The notes beneath the pieces were generated by a model. It saw nothing but the letters and a program-made list of their open reading frames with translations. It searched no databases and was not told the DNA's origin. This document shows positions 20,262-29,898 of a stretch of 64,000 bases of DNA, one piece after another. Positions within the stretch are counted from its first letter, which is position 1, and each line of letters begins with the position of its first letter. The translations under genes and the position numbers were made by a program. Origin of the DNA: Luteipulveratus flavus (GTDB taxonomy: Bacteria > Actinomycetota > Actinomycetes > Actinomycetales > Dermatophilaceae); the NCBI RefSeq assembly GCF_029439465.1, contig NZ_JAROAV010000021.1:95356-159355 (forward strand). Direction: 5' to 3'.

Positions 20262-20972
20262 TCAGGCGCTCCACTTCCAGCTGGCGAGCACGGGCGCGAT
20301 GACCTTGTTCCGGTCCGCCTCGCTGACCGAGGGGCTGAACGAGAACGTCACGACGTAGGAGTTCTTGCCGCGCAGGATGTACGCCTGGTCGATCAGGTAG
20401 CTCTGTGTACCGCTCGTGAGAGCGCTGCTCGTGCGGGACGCCTCGGTGCCCGCGACCGTGGTCCGCGGCAGCACCTTGACGTTCTTCGCGCCGGCCGCCT
20501 CGAGCTGCCGCTTGGAGGCGAGCTCGACCAGGTCCAGCGTCGTGCCGCCCGTGCCCTCCTGCCGGATGACGTTGATGTTGTCGGCGAAGCCGTCGCGGTC
20601 GAGGAAGTTGATGGCCACTGCGTCGGCGTTCGGCACCTTGCCCTTGGCGTCGCTCCAGCCCTTGGGCGCCGAGAAGGAGTAGTCCCGCTTCGTGCCGGTG
20701 ATCCGCGCCCCCTGGGCGGGCGCGACCGAGGTCGACGGGGCGGCGGAGGACGGGGAGGAGGAGGTGCTCGTGGTCGTCGGAGCGGCGCTGGAGCTGCTGG
20801 ACGACGTGCTGCTCGGGGTCTCGGCAGCGGTGCTGCTCGAGCTGGAGCTGGAGCTCGATGACGGAGCGCTCGGCTGCGCTGAGCTGACCTGGGGCGAGCT
20901 GTCACCGCAGGCGGAGAGCAGTCCGGCGGAGAGGGTGAGGAGGACGACGGCGTGACGGGTGCGGCGCGGCAT
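20262..20972 (-). CDS. Ser-rich lipoprotein, unknown function
   Basis: A 236-residue predicted lipoprotein. The signal peptide ends in lipobox LLSAC with Cys at about residue 22. Residues about 25-85 are a Ser/Thr/Pro linker with a run of ten Ser, then a globular domain starting near 'DYSFSAPKGWSDAKG', which looks like a PsbP/Mog1-like or DcrB-type fold, though I cannot assign it. It ends with 'LASWKW'. ATG at 20972 has TAGGCT on the minus strand (20979-20984) ending 6 nt upstream. It converges on map. Confidence 0.82.
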   Translation of the reverse strand: MPRRTRHAVVLLTLSAGLLSACGDSSPQVSSAQPSAPSSSSSSSSSSTAAETPSSTSSSSSSAAPTTTSTSSSPSSAAPSTSVAPAQGARITGTKRDYSFSAPKGWSDAKGKVPNADAVAINFLDRDGFADNINVIRQEGTGGTTLDLVELASKRQLEAAGAKNVKVLPRTTVAGTEASRTSSALTSGTQSYLIDQAYILRGKNSYVVTFSFSPSVSEADRNKVIAPVLASWKWSA

Positions 20973-20978
20973 GCCGTC

Positions 20979-20984
20979 AGCCTA
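20979..20984 (-). promoter_or_regulatory. -10 box for a leaderless lipoprotein mRNA
   Basis: Minus-strand TAGGCT ends 6 nt before the lipoprotein ATG at 20972. Confidence 0.45.
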
Positions 20985-21031
20985 GCGAGCGGTCGGTCGA
21001 CGCCACCGTGTCGACCTCGCGACCCGCCGGG

Positions 21032-21914
21032 TCAGGTCAGGCCGAGCAGGCGCGCGCCGTTGTGCCACAGCACGGACCGCATCCAGTCGGCCCCGAGGTC
21101 GAGCCGGTCGAGCGCCTCGATCTGATGGGCGTACGGGTAGGGGATGTTGGGGAAGTCGCTGCCCAGGACGACCTTGTCCTGCAGGTCCCGCAGCCGTGCC
21201 GGGTAACCGGGCGGCATGGGCGCCATCGACTCGGTGAAGTCCGTGCCGACCATGGTCGTGTCGAGATGGACGTTCGCGAACTCCGTTGCCAGATCTGCGA
21301 ACTCGTCGTACTCGGGCAGCCCGGCGTGGGCGATGACGAGGGTCAGCCGCGGGAACCTCGTCAGCAGGCGACGGATCGGCGGCACTCCGGTGTGAGTACC
21401 CGGGTGCGGACCGGAGCCGCAGTGGATGACGACGGGAATCTGGTTCTGCTGCAACGTGTCCCAGGCGTCGTCCAGCATCGGGTCGTCCGGCGCGAACTCG
21501 CCGACCTGCACGTGCACCTTGAACAACCGTGCCCCCGACTCCACTGCGGACCGGACGTACGCCGGCGCGTCCGGCTCGGCGTACAGCGTGGCGCAGTGGA
21601 CGGCGTCCGGGACCCGTGCGGCGAAGTCGGCGCACCACGCGTTGAGCCAGGCGGCCATGCCCGGCTTGTGGGGGGTAGGTGAGTGCCGGGACCGACCGGA
21701 CGCCCAGCGCGCGGATGATCTCGAGCCGGCGCGTCTCGTCGTACCGGTAGGTGATCGGCCAGGCGCGGCCCGTCACCTGCTCGGCCCGGTCGAAGTACGA
21801 CCACACCTTCTCCAGCATCCCCTGGGGAAGGAAGTGGACGTGGACGTCGGCCAGCCCGGGGAGTCCGAGGCCGCGCCAGTACACGGGGACGTCGGCGTCG
21901 GTCCAGGTCGTCAC
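21032..21914 (-). pseudogene. Amidohydrolase-family protein, frameshifted in a C6 run
   Basis: The 5' frame starts at GTG 21914 and encodes 'GLPGLADVHVHFLPQGMLEKVW', a metal-dependent hydrolase start with HxH, up to 'VPALTYP'. The continuation 'HKPGMAAWLNAWCADFA' and the rest of the TIM barrel ('VVIHCGSGPHPGTHTG', 'VIAHAGLPEYDEFADLA', 'VVLGSDFPNIPYPYAHQIEAL') is in another frame, ending at 21032. Six G on the plus strand (21670-21675) where five would keep the frame explain the break. The intact protein would be about 294 residues. Either a homopolymer sequencing error or a phase-variable/decaying gene. TAGAGT on the minus strand (21922-21927) ends 7 nt before the start. Confidence 0.85.
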
Positions 21915-21958
21915 CGGCCCGACTCTAGGCGCGGTGGGAACCCGTGACCCGCCGAGTC

Positions 21959-22477
21959 TCAGTCGTGCGCGAGGAACGCCTTGCGCAGCAGGGCGTTCAG
22001 GCGCGTGATCTCGGTGATCGTCAGCCCGCGGAAGAGCGCCTTCTCCTGGGCCGCCCAGTCGTGGACCACGCGGTCCCAGGCCTCCCGGCCCGCCGGCGTC
22101 GCCTCGATCAGGATGCTGCGGCGGTCGTCCGGGTCCTCGCGCCGGGTCACCATTCCGCGGGCGACGAGGCGGTCGATGCGGCTGGTCATGCCGGCCCGCG
22201 TGATTCCCACCCGGTCCGCGAGCTGGGCGGGCGTCGCTGCCTTCCCCTGGTCGTCGCTGCCGAGCAGGTGGTGCAGTGTCTTGAACTCCTCGTGGGAGAG
22301 CGGGTCGTCGGACAGCAGGTCGCGCAGCCGCCCGTCGGAGAGCTGGATCATCTTGTCCATGCGCACGAGAGCGCCCTCGACCTCACGGTCGAAGCCGTCC
22401 TCGTCCGTGAAGAGCCGGGCCCATCGCTCGACGTGCTCGTCGGCGAGATCGGTGCCCTGCGTCGGTGTCGTGCTCAC
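21959..22477 (-). CDS. MarR family transcriptional regulator
   Basis: A 172-residue winged-helix regulator. The recognition region is 'TPAQLADRVGITRAGMTSRIDRLVARGMVTRREDPDDRR', typical of MarR, with dimerisation helices at both ends. GTG at 22477 is chosen because GACACT on the minus strand (22484-22489) ends 6 nt upstream and the extra upstream residues look non-coding. It could control itself or the adjacent amidohydrolase gene; no palindrome clearly supports either. Confidence 0.86.
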   Translation of the reverse strand: MSTTPTQGTDLADEHVERWARLFTDEDGFDREVEGALVRMDKMIQLSDGRLRDLLSDDPLSHEEFKTLHHLLGSDDQGKAATPAQLADRVGITRAGMTSRIDRLVARGMVTRREDPDDRRSILIEATPAGREAWDRVVHDWAAQEKALFRGLTITEITRLNALLRKAFLAHD

Positions 22478-22628
22478 TATCGAAGTGTCCCACCCGGAAC
22501 GAGACGGGCGAAAAGCCGGCAACAGCTCGCCGGGAGGCAGCTCGTCGACGTTCAGCCGGCGGGTCCGGCCCCCGTCGGCACCGCGAGGCCACGCGGCCCG
22601 GGTCCCGGGAGCGCCGTACGCCCACGGC

Positions 22629-22634
22629 TACAGT
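22629..22634 (+). promoter_or_regulatory. Putative smc -10 box
   Basis: TACAGT at 22629-22634 would give a leader of about 30 nt that contains GGGAGG, the smc ribosome binding site. The rest of the 22478-22668 interval shows only the MarR gene's short promoter. Confidence 0.4.
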
Positions 22635-22668
22635 GACCGGAATCGCGATCTGGGAGGATGCGCCGCTC

Positions 22669-25600
22669 GTGTACGTCAAGAGCCTCACCCTGAAGGGCTT
22701 CAAGTCCTTCGCCTCGGCGACCTCCATGCGCCTCGAGCCCGGCATCACCTGCATCGTCGGCCCCAACGGGTCGGGCAAGTCCAACGTCGTCGACGCCCTC
22801 GCTTGGGTGATGGGCGAGCAGGGCGCCAAGAGCCTGCGCGGCGGCAAGATGGAGGACGTCATCTTCGCCGGTACCCCCGGCCGCGCGCCGCTGGGCCGGG
22901 CCGAGGTGACGATGACGATCGACAACACCGACGGTGCGTTGCCGATCGACTACACCGAGGTCACGATCAGCCGGACGATGTTCCGCAACGGCGGCTCCGA
23001 GTACGCCATCAACGGCACCTCGTGCCGGCTGCTGGACATCCAGGAGCTGCTGTCCGACTCCGGTATCGGCCGGGAGATGCACGTCATCGTGGGCCAGGGC
23101 CAGCTCGACGCCGTGCTGCGGGCGACGCCCGAGGAGCGCCGCGGGTTCATCGAGGAGGCCGCGGGCGTCCTGAAGCACCGCAAGCGCAAGGAGCGCGCGC
23201 TGCGCAAGCTGGACCAGATGGAGGGCAACCTCACCCGCGTCAACGACCTGACCAGCGAGATCCGCCGCCAGCTGGGTCCGCTCGGTCGGCAGGCGGAGAC
23301 CGCTCGCAAGGCCGCGGTCATCCAGACCGACGTCCGTGACGCGCGGCTGCGGCTCCTCGCCGACGACCTCGTCCAGCTGACGAGCACGCTCGAGCAGGAG
23401 ATGGCCGACGAGACCGCCCTCATCGAGCAGCGCACCCAGGTCGAGCGGCGGCTCGCGTCCGTACGCGCCGAGCTCGACCGGCTGGAGCGCGAGGCCGCCG
23501 AGGCCGCCCCGATGCTGAGCACGGTGCAGAACCACTGGTTCGCGCTGAGCTCGCTCAAGGAGCGGCTGGAGGCCACGGCGAGCCTTGCGGGTGAGCGCGT
23601 CCGGTTGTTGGCCGAGGACGACGAGGACGAGCAGACTCGCCCCGGCCGCGACCCGGAGCAGCTGCGCCGGCAGGCCGCCGACCTGCGCGCCCAGGAGAGC
23701 TCGACGCGGACGGAGATCGAGCAGGCGACGCTCGCGCTGCAGGAGGCGGTCGAGCGCCGTGGCGAGCTGGAGCGCGCGCACGAGGAGGAGCAGCAGCGGC
23801 TCGCCCGGCTGGCGCGCGCGGCCGCCGACCGTCGGGAGGGCCTGGCCAAGCTGCAGGGCCAGGTGGGCGCCCGCCGCAGCCGGCTGGAGGCCGGGGAGTC
23901 CGAGCTGGGCCGGCTGCAGGAGACCATCGGCGACGCCGCCCGCCGCGCCACCGCGGCCGAGCGCGACTTCGCGGCCCTGGAGGCGACCATCGCCCAGGAC
24001 GAGGAGGGCGAGGAGGGGCTCGACGACGCGTACGAGTCGGTGCAGGAGCGGCTGGAGACGGCTCATGCCGAGCACGAGGGCGTCCGCGAGACCGAGCGCT
24101 CCGCGACCCGAGACCGCGAGAGCGCGCAGGCCAAGGTCGACGCGCTCGCGCTGAGCCTGCGACGCCAGGACGGCGCCGCGACGCTGCTGGGGGCCGATGA
24201 ACCGCTGGCCGGGCTGCGCGGCTCGCTGTCCACGCTGGTCCAGGTCACCGACGGCCACGAGGCCGCGCTCGCCGCGGCTCTCGGCTGGGCCGCGGACGCG
24301 GTCGTCACGGACGGCGTCGACGTCGCGGCACGGGCCCTGCGCGTACTGCGCGACCAGGACGCCGGCCGCGCCGTGCTGCTGACCGGCAGCACCGCGCGCA
24401 GCAGTGACCCGGCCGGGTGGCCGCGACTGCCGGAGGGTGTCTTCTGGGCGCGGGAGGTCGTGACCTGCGACGACCGGCTCCGTCCGGCGATCGAGCAGCT
24501 GCTGGAGCGCGTGGCCCTGGTGCCGGACGTCGAGGCGGCCAGGCGGCTGCTGGACGACGAGCCGGCCGTGACCGCGGTGACCGCCGAGGGCGACGTCTTC
24601 GCGCCCGGCTTCGTCCGCGGCGGCTCCGCGGCGGCACCGAGCCTGATCGAGCTGCAGGCGGCGATGGACGACGCCCGGGACCAGGTGGCGGACGCCACCC
24701 GGCGCGGTGAGCAGGCGCGCTTCAAGGCGGCCGAGCTCGCCGAGACGGTCCGCGCGCTCGCCGAGGAGGCGGACGCCGCGCTGGAACGGCTGCACGAGTC
24801 CGACGCCCGGATGTCCGCCGTCGCCGAGCAGCTCGGTCAGCTCGGTCAGGTGATGCGCTCCGCGGGCGCTGAGCGCGAGCGCCACGAGCGTGCGGTCGCG
24901 CAGGCCCAGGAGGCGCTGGAGTCCAACCGAAGCGAGCTGGAGGAGCTGCAGGCGCGGCTCACCGCCGCGGAGGAGGAGCCGGCGGAGGCCGAGCCGAGCA
25001 CCGACGACCGCGACCGGTTGGCCGTCGAGGCGGCCCAGGCGCGGACGGCGGAGACCGAGCTGCGCCTCACCCTGCGGACCCGCGAGGAGCGGGCCCGCGC
25101 CCTGGCCGGACGCGCCGACGGCCTGGAGGCCGCCGTCCGGTCCGAGCTGGACGCCCGGGAGAAGGCGCGGGCGCGGCGCGAGCGACGCCAGCAGCAGGCG
25201 GCCGTGGCCGCGGCGGTCGGCCGGGGCGCTGCGTACACCGTGGCGGTTGTCGGCGGGCTGCTGGAGGTGGCCGCCGACCGGCGCACGACCGTCGAGCGGG
25301 AACGAGCCGAGCGCGACCGGGTCCTGGCCGACGTGCGGAGTCGCGTGAGCACGCTGGGTGACGAGCTGCGCGACCTCACCGACACCGTCCACAAGGACGA
25401 GGTCGCCCGTGCTCAGCAGCGGCTGCGCATCGAGGCGCTGCAGACCAAGTCCGTCGAGGAGCACGGCATCGACCCCCAGGTGCTGGTCGAGGAGTTCGGC
25501 CCGCACCAGCTCGTCCCGTACGTCGCCGGCCCGGACGACGACCCCGACGACCTGCCGGAGCCGTCGGCGTTCGTGCGCGAGGTGCAGGAGAAGCGGTTGC

Positions 25601-26325
25601 GCAGCGCCGAGCGGAAGCTGGGCCAGCTGGGCCGGGTCAACCCGCTGGCGCTGGAGGAGTTCGCGGCGCTGGAGGAACGGCACAAGTTCCTCACCGAGCA
25701 GCTGGAGGACCTGCGCAGCTCCAAGCAGGACCTGCTCTCGATCGTCGCCGAGGTGGACGAGCGGGTGCAGCGCGTCTTCGCGGAGGCGTTCGCCGACACG
25801 GCGGCGCAGTTCGAGGGTGTCTTCGAGCGACTCTTCCCAGGCGGCGAGGGGCGCCTCGTCCTCACCGACCCGGGCGACATGCTCACCACCGGCATCGAGG
25901 TCGAGGCGCGGCCCCCGGGCAAGAAGATCAAGCGGCTGTCGCTGCTGTCCGGTGGAGAGCGGTCGCTGGTGGCGGTCGCGCTGCTCGTCGCGATCTTCAA
26001 GGCCCGGCCGAGCCCGTTCTACATCATGGACGAGGTCGAGGCGGCGCTGGACGACGCGAACCTCGGCCGGCTGATCACCCTGTTCGAGGAGCTGCGCGAC
26101 TCCAGCCAGCTGATCGTGATCACGCACCAGAAGCGGACCATGGAGGTCGCCGACGCGCTGTACGGCGTCTCGATGCGCGGCGACGGCATCACCACCGTCG
26201 TCTCGCAGCGGTTGCGCGACATCAGGGACGACGGCACGCCGACGATGTCGGCGGGCACCCCCGTCACGGCGGACATGGACCAGGAGCCCGAGGGCGCGCC
26301 CGCGGAGGCCGCCGCCGTCGGTTGA
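22669..26325 (+). CDS. smc: Chromosome segregation ATPase SMC
   Basis: A 1218-residue SMC protein, the core of the ScpAB condensin. It begins 'YVKSLTLKGFKSFASAT', has Walker A GPNGSGKS at residues 31-38, long coiled coils (about 170-500 and 680-1020), a hinge at about 505-670 and the C-terminal signature 'LSGGERSLVAVALL' with Walker B 'FYIMDEVEAALDD'. GTG at 22669 matches the universal family start and has GGGAGG upstream. The MutM-SMC-FtsY order is typical for actinobacteria, here interrupted by the M3, map and accessory genes. Confidence 0.97.
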   Translation: MYVKSLTLKGFKSFASATSMRLEPGITCIVGPNGSGKSNVVDALAWVMGEQGAKSLRGGKMEDVIFAGTPGRAPLGRAEVTMTIDNTDGALPIDYTEVTISRTMFRNGGSEYAINGTSCRLLDIQELLSDSGIGREMHVIVGQGQLDAVLRATPEERRGFIEEAAGVLKHRKRKERALRKLDQMEGNLTRVNDLTSEIRRQLGPLGRQAETARKAAVIQTDVRDARLRLLADDLVQLTSTLEQEMADETALIEQRTQVERRLASVRAELDRLEREAAEAAPMLSTVQNHWFALSSLKERLEATASLAGERVRLLAEDDEDEQTRPGRDPEQLRRQAADLRAQESSTRTEIEQATLALQEAVERRGELERAHEEEQQRLARLARAAADRREGLAKLQGQVGARRSRLEAGESELGRLQETIGDAARRATAAERDFAALEATIAQDEEGEEGLDDAYESVQERLETAHAEHEGVRETERSATRDRESAQAKVDALALSLRRQDGAATLLGADEPLAGLRGSLSTLVQVTDGHEAALAAALGWAADAVVTDGVDVAARALRVLRDQDAGRAVLLTGSTARSSDPAGWPRLPEGVFWAREVVTCDDRLRPAIEQLLERVALVPDVEAARRLLDDEPAVTAVTAEGDVFAPGFVRGGSAAAPSLIELQAAMDDARDQVADATRRGEQARFKAAELAETVRALAEEADAALERLHESDARMSAVAEQLGQLGQVMRSAGAERERHERAVAQAQEALESNRSELEELQARLTAAEEEPAEAEPSTDDRDRLAVEAAQARTAETELRLTLRTREERARALAGRADGLEAAVRSELDAREKARARRERRQQQAAVAAAVGRGAAYTVAVVGGLLEVAADRRTTVERERAERDRVLADVRSRVSTLGDELRDLTDTVHKDEVARAQQRLRIEALQTKSVEEHGIDPQVLVEEFGPHQLVPYVAGPDDDPDDLPEPSAFVREVQEKRLRSAERKLGQLGRVNPLALEEFAALEERHKFLTEQLEDLRSSKQDLLSIVAEVDERVQRVFAEAFADTAAQFEGVFERLFPGGEGRLVLTDPGDMLTTGIEVEARPPGKKIKRLSLLSGGERSLVAVALLVAIFKARPSPFYIMDEVEAALDDANLGRLITLFEELRDSSQLIVITHQKRTMEVADALYGVSMRGDGITTVVSQRLRDIRDDGTPTMSAGTPVTADMDQEPEGAPAEAAAVG

Positions 26326-26327
26326 TG

Positions 26328-26353
26328 ACCGGCAGACGCGGCCGGCTGCCGGT
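26328..26353 (+). terminator. Weak hairpin after smc
   Basis: An 8-bp perfect stem (26328-26335 with 26346-26353) with a 10-nt loop begins 2 nt after the smc stop; no T tract. Confidence 0.4.
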
Positions 26354-26424
26354 GATCGGTGCGTCCTGTCCGGCGACGGGCGTGCCGGTTTGGGCTTCCG
26401 GGCGCGAGTGAGCACACTTGGCGC

Positions 26425-26673
26425 ATGGTGTGGCTGATTCTGTCGATGGTCCTGTGTGTCGTTCTCGGTGGAGCCGTCGTCGGCGTCGTCGCCGTGCCTG
26501 CCCGACGGGACGGGAAGCAGGTGCTCACCCCGCGCGGCGAGCAGGTCGTCGCGGGGGTCGCCCGGCGCACGGACAAGGTCGTCGAGGGGGCCAAGGACGC
26601 CACCGGCACCGTGGTCGGGTCCGCCAGGAGCAAGGTCTCCGCGTCGCCGCAGCGCACCGAGACGGGCGAGTAA
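26425..26673 (+). CDS. Small single-TM protein between smc and ftsY
   Basis: An 82-residue protein with one N-terminal transmembrane helix (about residues 3-25) and a basic hydrophilic tail. I know of no function. Its position between smc and ftsY is seen in other actinobacteria as far as I recall. ATG at 26425 has CACACT (26413-26418) ending 6 nt upstream, the same -10 variant as at rpsP and the lipid kinase gene. Confidence 0.7.
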   Translation: MVWLILSMVLCVVLGGAVVGVVAVPARRDGKQVLTPRGEQVVAGVARRTDKVVEGAKDATGTVVGSARSKVSASPQRTETGE

Positions 26674-26754
26674 CCCCCGGCTTCGCCGCAGCGTCGACGT
26701 CCGTCGTCGGCGCACGGGTGCTGTGCACCCTGACCCTTTGCCATGATGGGCCGC

Positions 26755-28014
26755 GTGGATGAGCTCTGGGTGATCCTGACCGTCATCACGCTCGCAGCGA
26801 TTGCGGGCCTGATCCTGGTTGTCGGCCTGCTGCGTGGCAGGGGCGGCCGGACCAAGGAGCTGCCGACCCGACCGTCGGCGCCGACGCAGCCGGAGCGCAC
26901 TCCGCCCAAGGCCAACACCTACAAGCCTGGCCCGGGCGCCCGGATCGACACCAGCGGCGGGGTCGGCACGATCGACCGCCCCGGGTCGGCGACACCGACG
27001 GCACCGCCTGCTCAGCCACCGGCCGAGCCGCCGTCGACGCAGGCCGAGCCCGAGCTCGTCGAGCCGCCGGTCCCGACCGTCGAACGCCCGGAGTCCGCTC
27101 GCGGGCGGATGGTGCGCCTGCGCGAGCGCCTGTCCCGCTCCAACACCGCGCTGGGCAAGGCGCTGCTCGCGGTGCTCGCCGGCGGGAAGCTGGACGACGA
27201 GGCCTGGGAGGACGTCGAGGACACCCTGCTGCAGGCCGACCTCGGCGTCGAGGCGACCACGGAGGTCGTGGACGCGCTCAAGAAGCGGGTCCAGGTCGAC
27301 GGCGTCGCGGACGAGGAGCAGGTCCGCGGCTGGCTGCACGAGGAGCTGCTGGCCCAGGTCGACCCGACCATGGACCGCCGGATCGCGGCGACGCGGGTCG
27401 CCGGGCGGCCCGCCGTCGTCCTGGTCGTCGGCGTCAACGGCACCGGCAAGACCACGACGGTCGGCAAGCTCGCCCGCGTGCTGGTGGCCGAGGACAAGGA
27501 CGTCGTGCTCGGCGCCGCCGACACCTTCCGGGCGGCGGCCGCCGACCAGCTGCAGACCTGGGGCGAGCGGGTCGGGGTGCCGACGGTCCGCTCCGAGCGC
27601 GAGGGGGCCGACCCGGCCGCGGTCGCGTTCGACGCGGTCAAGGGCGGCGCCGAGACCGAGGCCGACGTGGTCCTGGTCGACACCGCCGGACGGCTGCACA
27701 ACAAGGCGAACCTGATGGACGAGCTGGGCAAGATCAAGCGCGTCATCGAGAAGCAGAGCCCGATCGATGAGGTCCTGCTGGTGCTGGACGCCACCACCGG
27801 TCAGAACGGCCTGCGGCAGGCGGAGGTCTTCGCGCAGGTCGTCGAGATCACCGGCATCGTCCTCACCAAGCTCGACGGCACGGCCAAGGGCGGCATCGTC
27901 GTCGCGGTGCAGCGCCAGCTCGGCGTGCCGGTCAAGCTGGTCGGTCTCGGCGAGGGTCCGGACGACCTCGCGCCGTTCGACCCCGCCGCCTTCGTCGACG
28001 CCGTCCTGGACTGA
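26755..28014 (+). CDS. ftsY: Signal recognition particle receptor FtsY
   Basis: A 419-residue SRP receptor GTPase that docks SRP-ribosome complexes at the membrane. An N-terminal membrane helix (about 4-26), typical of actinobacterial FtsY, is followed by a Pro-rich linker, the N domain and the G domain with P-loop GVNGTGKT at 226-233, 'AADTFRAAA', 'DTAGRLHNKANLM' and 'TKLDGTAKGG'. GTG at 26755 is preferred over ATG 26743 because CATGAT (26742-26747) ends 7 nt upstream; with the longer start the -10 box would lie inside the gene. Confidence 0.94.
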   Translation: MDELWVILTVITLAAIAGLILVVGLLRGRGGRTKELPTRPSAPTQPERTPPKANTYKPGPGARIDTSGGVGTIDRPGSATPTAPPAQPPAEPPSTQAEPELVEPPVPTVERPESARGRMVRLRERLSRSNTALGKALLAVLAGGKLDDEAWEDVEDTLLQADLGVEATTEVVDALKKRVQVDGVADEEQVRGWLHEELLAQVDPTMDRRIAATRVAGRPAVVLVVGVNGTGKTTTVGKLARVLVAEDKDVVLGAADTFRAAAADQLQTWGERVGVPTVRSEREGADPAAVAFDAVKGGAETEADVVLVDTAGRLHNKANLMDELGKIKRVIEKQSPIDEVLLVLDATTGQNGLRQAEVFAQVVEITGIVLTKLDGTAKGGIVVAVQRQLGVPVKLVGLGEGPDDLAPFDPAAFVDAVLD

Positions 28015-28110
28015 GGTCGCGAGTGATCGACCGCCCGCGCGGTGCCACGCCTCGTGATGAGATCGTGACCTTCCTGGACCCCGGGGCAGGCGCGTGTCAC
28101 TGTATGGCTC

Positions 28111-28905
28111 ATGTCCGGGAGGCATGCCGCGTCGGGGAGCGGCAGACGATGGTTGGTCCCAGCGCTGCTCACGATCGCGGTGCTGCTGCTCGCTGTCGGC
28201 GCAGCGGCGGGACTCGGCCTGTGGGACGGCGACGACTCCAGCGGTCAAGGCGCTCCGACGACGATCAGCCCGCCTGCGAGCACGTCTGCCGTCGTCCCGA
28301 GCTCGAGTGCCGGGGCGAGCCCCACCGCAGGGACGAGCTCCACGACCATCCCGAGCCCGGGCGCCGCGACCTCGTCCACCTCCGGTCCCTCGCCCGTCGC
28401 GGCGATCGATGCGTGCCGCGGCGAGGTCGGTGCAGGCACCGCGCTCGCTCGGGCGGCCGCGTCCTCGGCGGCGCACTACGGCACCCACACCCAGGCGCAG
28501 CTCGCGGTCGACGCCGGGCGCATCAGTGAGGCGACCGCCAAGCAGCGGTGGGCCGACTCCAAGAAGCTCGGGCCGAGCGATGTGAGTGCGTTCGCCGCGG
28601 CGGACCGGACGTACACCTCGCGGTCGGGCGCGTGCGGGCGCGTGCCGACCGGCACGGCCGGGGCGAACGGCTGTCGGTCCCGCGCCTCCGCGCTGGCCGA
28701 CCTGGCGCGGACGGCACGGCCGATCAACAGCGGGTGGTCCCACCACCTGGACATGATGAAGTCCAAGCCGCACGACGAGGCGGGCCGCGACTTCAGCAGC
28801 TACATGACGACGTGGCGCGGCATGGTCCGGGCCGCCCAGCCCGAGCTGGCGGCGTACTCCCGGGCGAGCGCCGCGCTGGCGAAGGCGCCCACCTGCTCGT
28901 CCTGA
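28111..28905 (+). CDS. Membrane-anchored secreted protein, unknown function
   Basis: A 264-residue protein with an uncleaved-looking membrane helix at about residues 14-37, a Ser/Thr/Pro linker (about 42-95) and an extracytoplasmic Ala-rich domain with four or more Cys that could form disulfides ('DACRGEVGAGTALARAA', 'SGACGRVPTG', 'GANGCRSRASAL', 'APTCSS'). No named family recognised. ATG at 28111 has CACTGT (28098-28103) ending 7 nt upstream. It converges with the DUF2236 gene, with 2 bp between stops. Confidence 0.72.
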   Translation: MSGRHAASGSGRRWLVPALLTIAVLLLAVGAAAGLGLWDGDDSSGQGAPTTISPPASTSAVVPSSSAGASPTAGTSSTTIPSPGAATSSTSGPSPVAAIDACRGEVGAGTALARAAASSAAHYGTHTQAQLAVDAGRISEATAKQRWADSKKLGPSDVSAFAAADRTYTSRSGACGRVPTGTAGANGCRSRASALADLARTARPINSGWSHHLDMMKSKPHDEAGRDFSSYMTTWRGMVRAAQPELAAYSRASAALAKAPTCSS

Positions 28906-28907
28906 GC

Positions 28908-29822
28908 TCAGGCGCGCAGACTGCGGGCCCGTCGTACCGGCGGGTCGTTCAGCATCCAGCGGACGCCCGACGCGGCGAGCCGGCCACCGGCGTCCAGGAC
29001 CCGCAGACCACCAGGCGGCAGTGAGATGCCGAGCAGCTCGCGGTAGCGGTCGGGGAGTGTCGCCACGGCGCCGCTCACGAGGAGCGCGTACGCGGGGCGT
29101 GCCGCGACCGACATCGGAGGCTCGAGCATCACGAACCGTGCCGTGCTGCGCGCCAGCGGTGACCCCTCGAGCTCGCCGTCGTACGACATGAGCACCCGGC
29201 GCAGGTCGGCGACGGTGCGCGGCGGGTCGACCACGCCGACCCGCGCGGCGACCGAGCCGATCTGCGCGACGTAGGTGTCGGCCTCCTCGGTGGTCAGCGG
29301 TCGGGGACCGTAGGCCTGGTAGGTCGCGAGGAAGGACTCCGCCTCGGCCGCGTGGACCCAGCCGAGCAGGTGCGGGTCGGCGGCGTGGTAGGCCCGGCCG
29401 TCGGTCGTGGTGCCTCGGATCCGCTGATGGATGCCCCGGACCCGAGCGATGAGTCGCTCGGCGTCCTCGACCGTGCCGAAGGTGGTCGTGGAGATGAAGT
29501 TGCTGGTGCGCTGCAGGCGGCCCCAGGGGTCGCCGCGGTAGCCGGAGTGGTCGGTCACCCCGGCCAGGGCGAGCGGGTGCAGGGCCTGGACCAGCAGCGC
29601 CCGCAGGCCGCCGACGAACATCGCGGCGTCGTGGTGGACGCGCCACACCGGGTCCTGCGGGGTGAACCACCGGTCTCCGGGCGTACCCCAGATGCGGTCC
29701 GCGCGGCCGACGGCGTCGTCACCGGCGACGCGGCCCTGCAGCGCCATGGCCGCCCGGTGGCGCAGGACGTCGTGGGCCTTGCGCAGCGGGGCGGGAGGGG
29801 AGAGCAGCAGGTTCGCCGTCAC
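28908..29822 (-). CDS. DUF2236 / MpaB-like oxygenase family protein
   Basis: A 304-residue protein of the DUF2236 family, now usually called oxygenase MpaB (related to latex-clearing protein Lcp, a heme b enzyme). Family segments are 'DPVWRVHHDAAMFVGGLRALLVQALHP', 'VTDHSGYRGDPWGRLQRT', 'STTTFGTVEDAERLI' and 'ADPHLLGWVHAAEAESFL'; the conserved His residues may bind heme. The substrate is unknown. GTG at 29822 has GATACT on the minus strand (29829-29834) ending 6 nt upstream. Confidence 0.88.
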   Translation of the reverse strand: MTANLLLSPPAPLRKAHDVLRHRAAMALQGRVAGDDAVGRADRIWGTPGDRWFTPQDPVWRVHHDAAMFVGGLRALLVQALHPLALAGVTDHSGYRGDPWGRLQRTSNFISTTTFGTVEDAERLIARVRGIHQRIRGTTTDGRAYHAADPHLLGWVHAAEAESFLATYQAYGPRPLTTEEADTYVAQIGSVAARVGVVDPPRTVADLRRVLMSYDGELEGSPLARSTARFVMLEPPMSVAARPAYALLVSGAVATLPDRYRELLGISLPPGGLRVLDAGGRLAASGVRWMLNDPPVRRARSLRA

Positions 29823-29898
29823 CGCTCCAGTATCACCCGTCTCGCACCGTGGGACGATCGGCCCCGTGACACCGAGGGTTTACCTGGGAGGGGACGCC

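Noticed and set aside
22552..29670. A 2372-codon open frame on the minus strand antisense to smc and ftsY
   Set aside because: It is a GC-rich shadow of the smc, ftsY and neighbouring genes; it has no family motifs and its codon usage mirrors the opposite strand.
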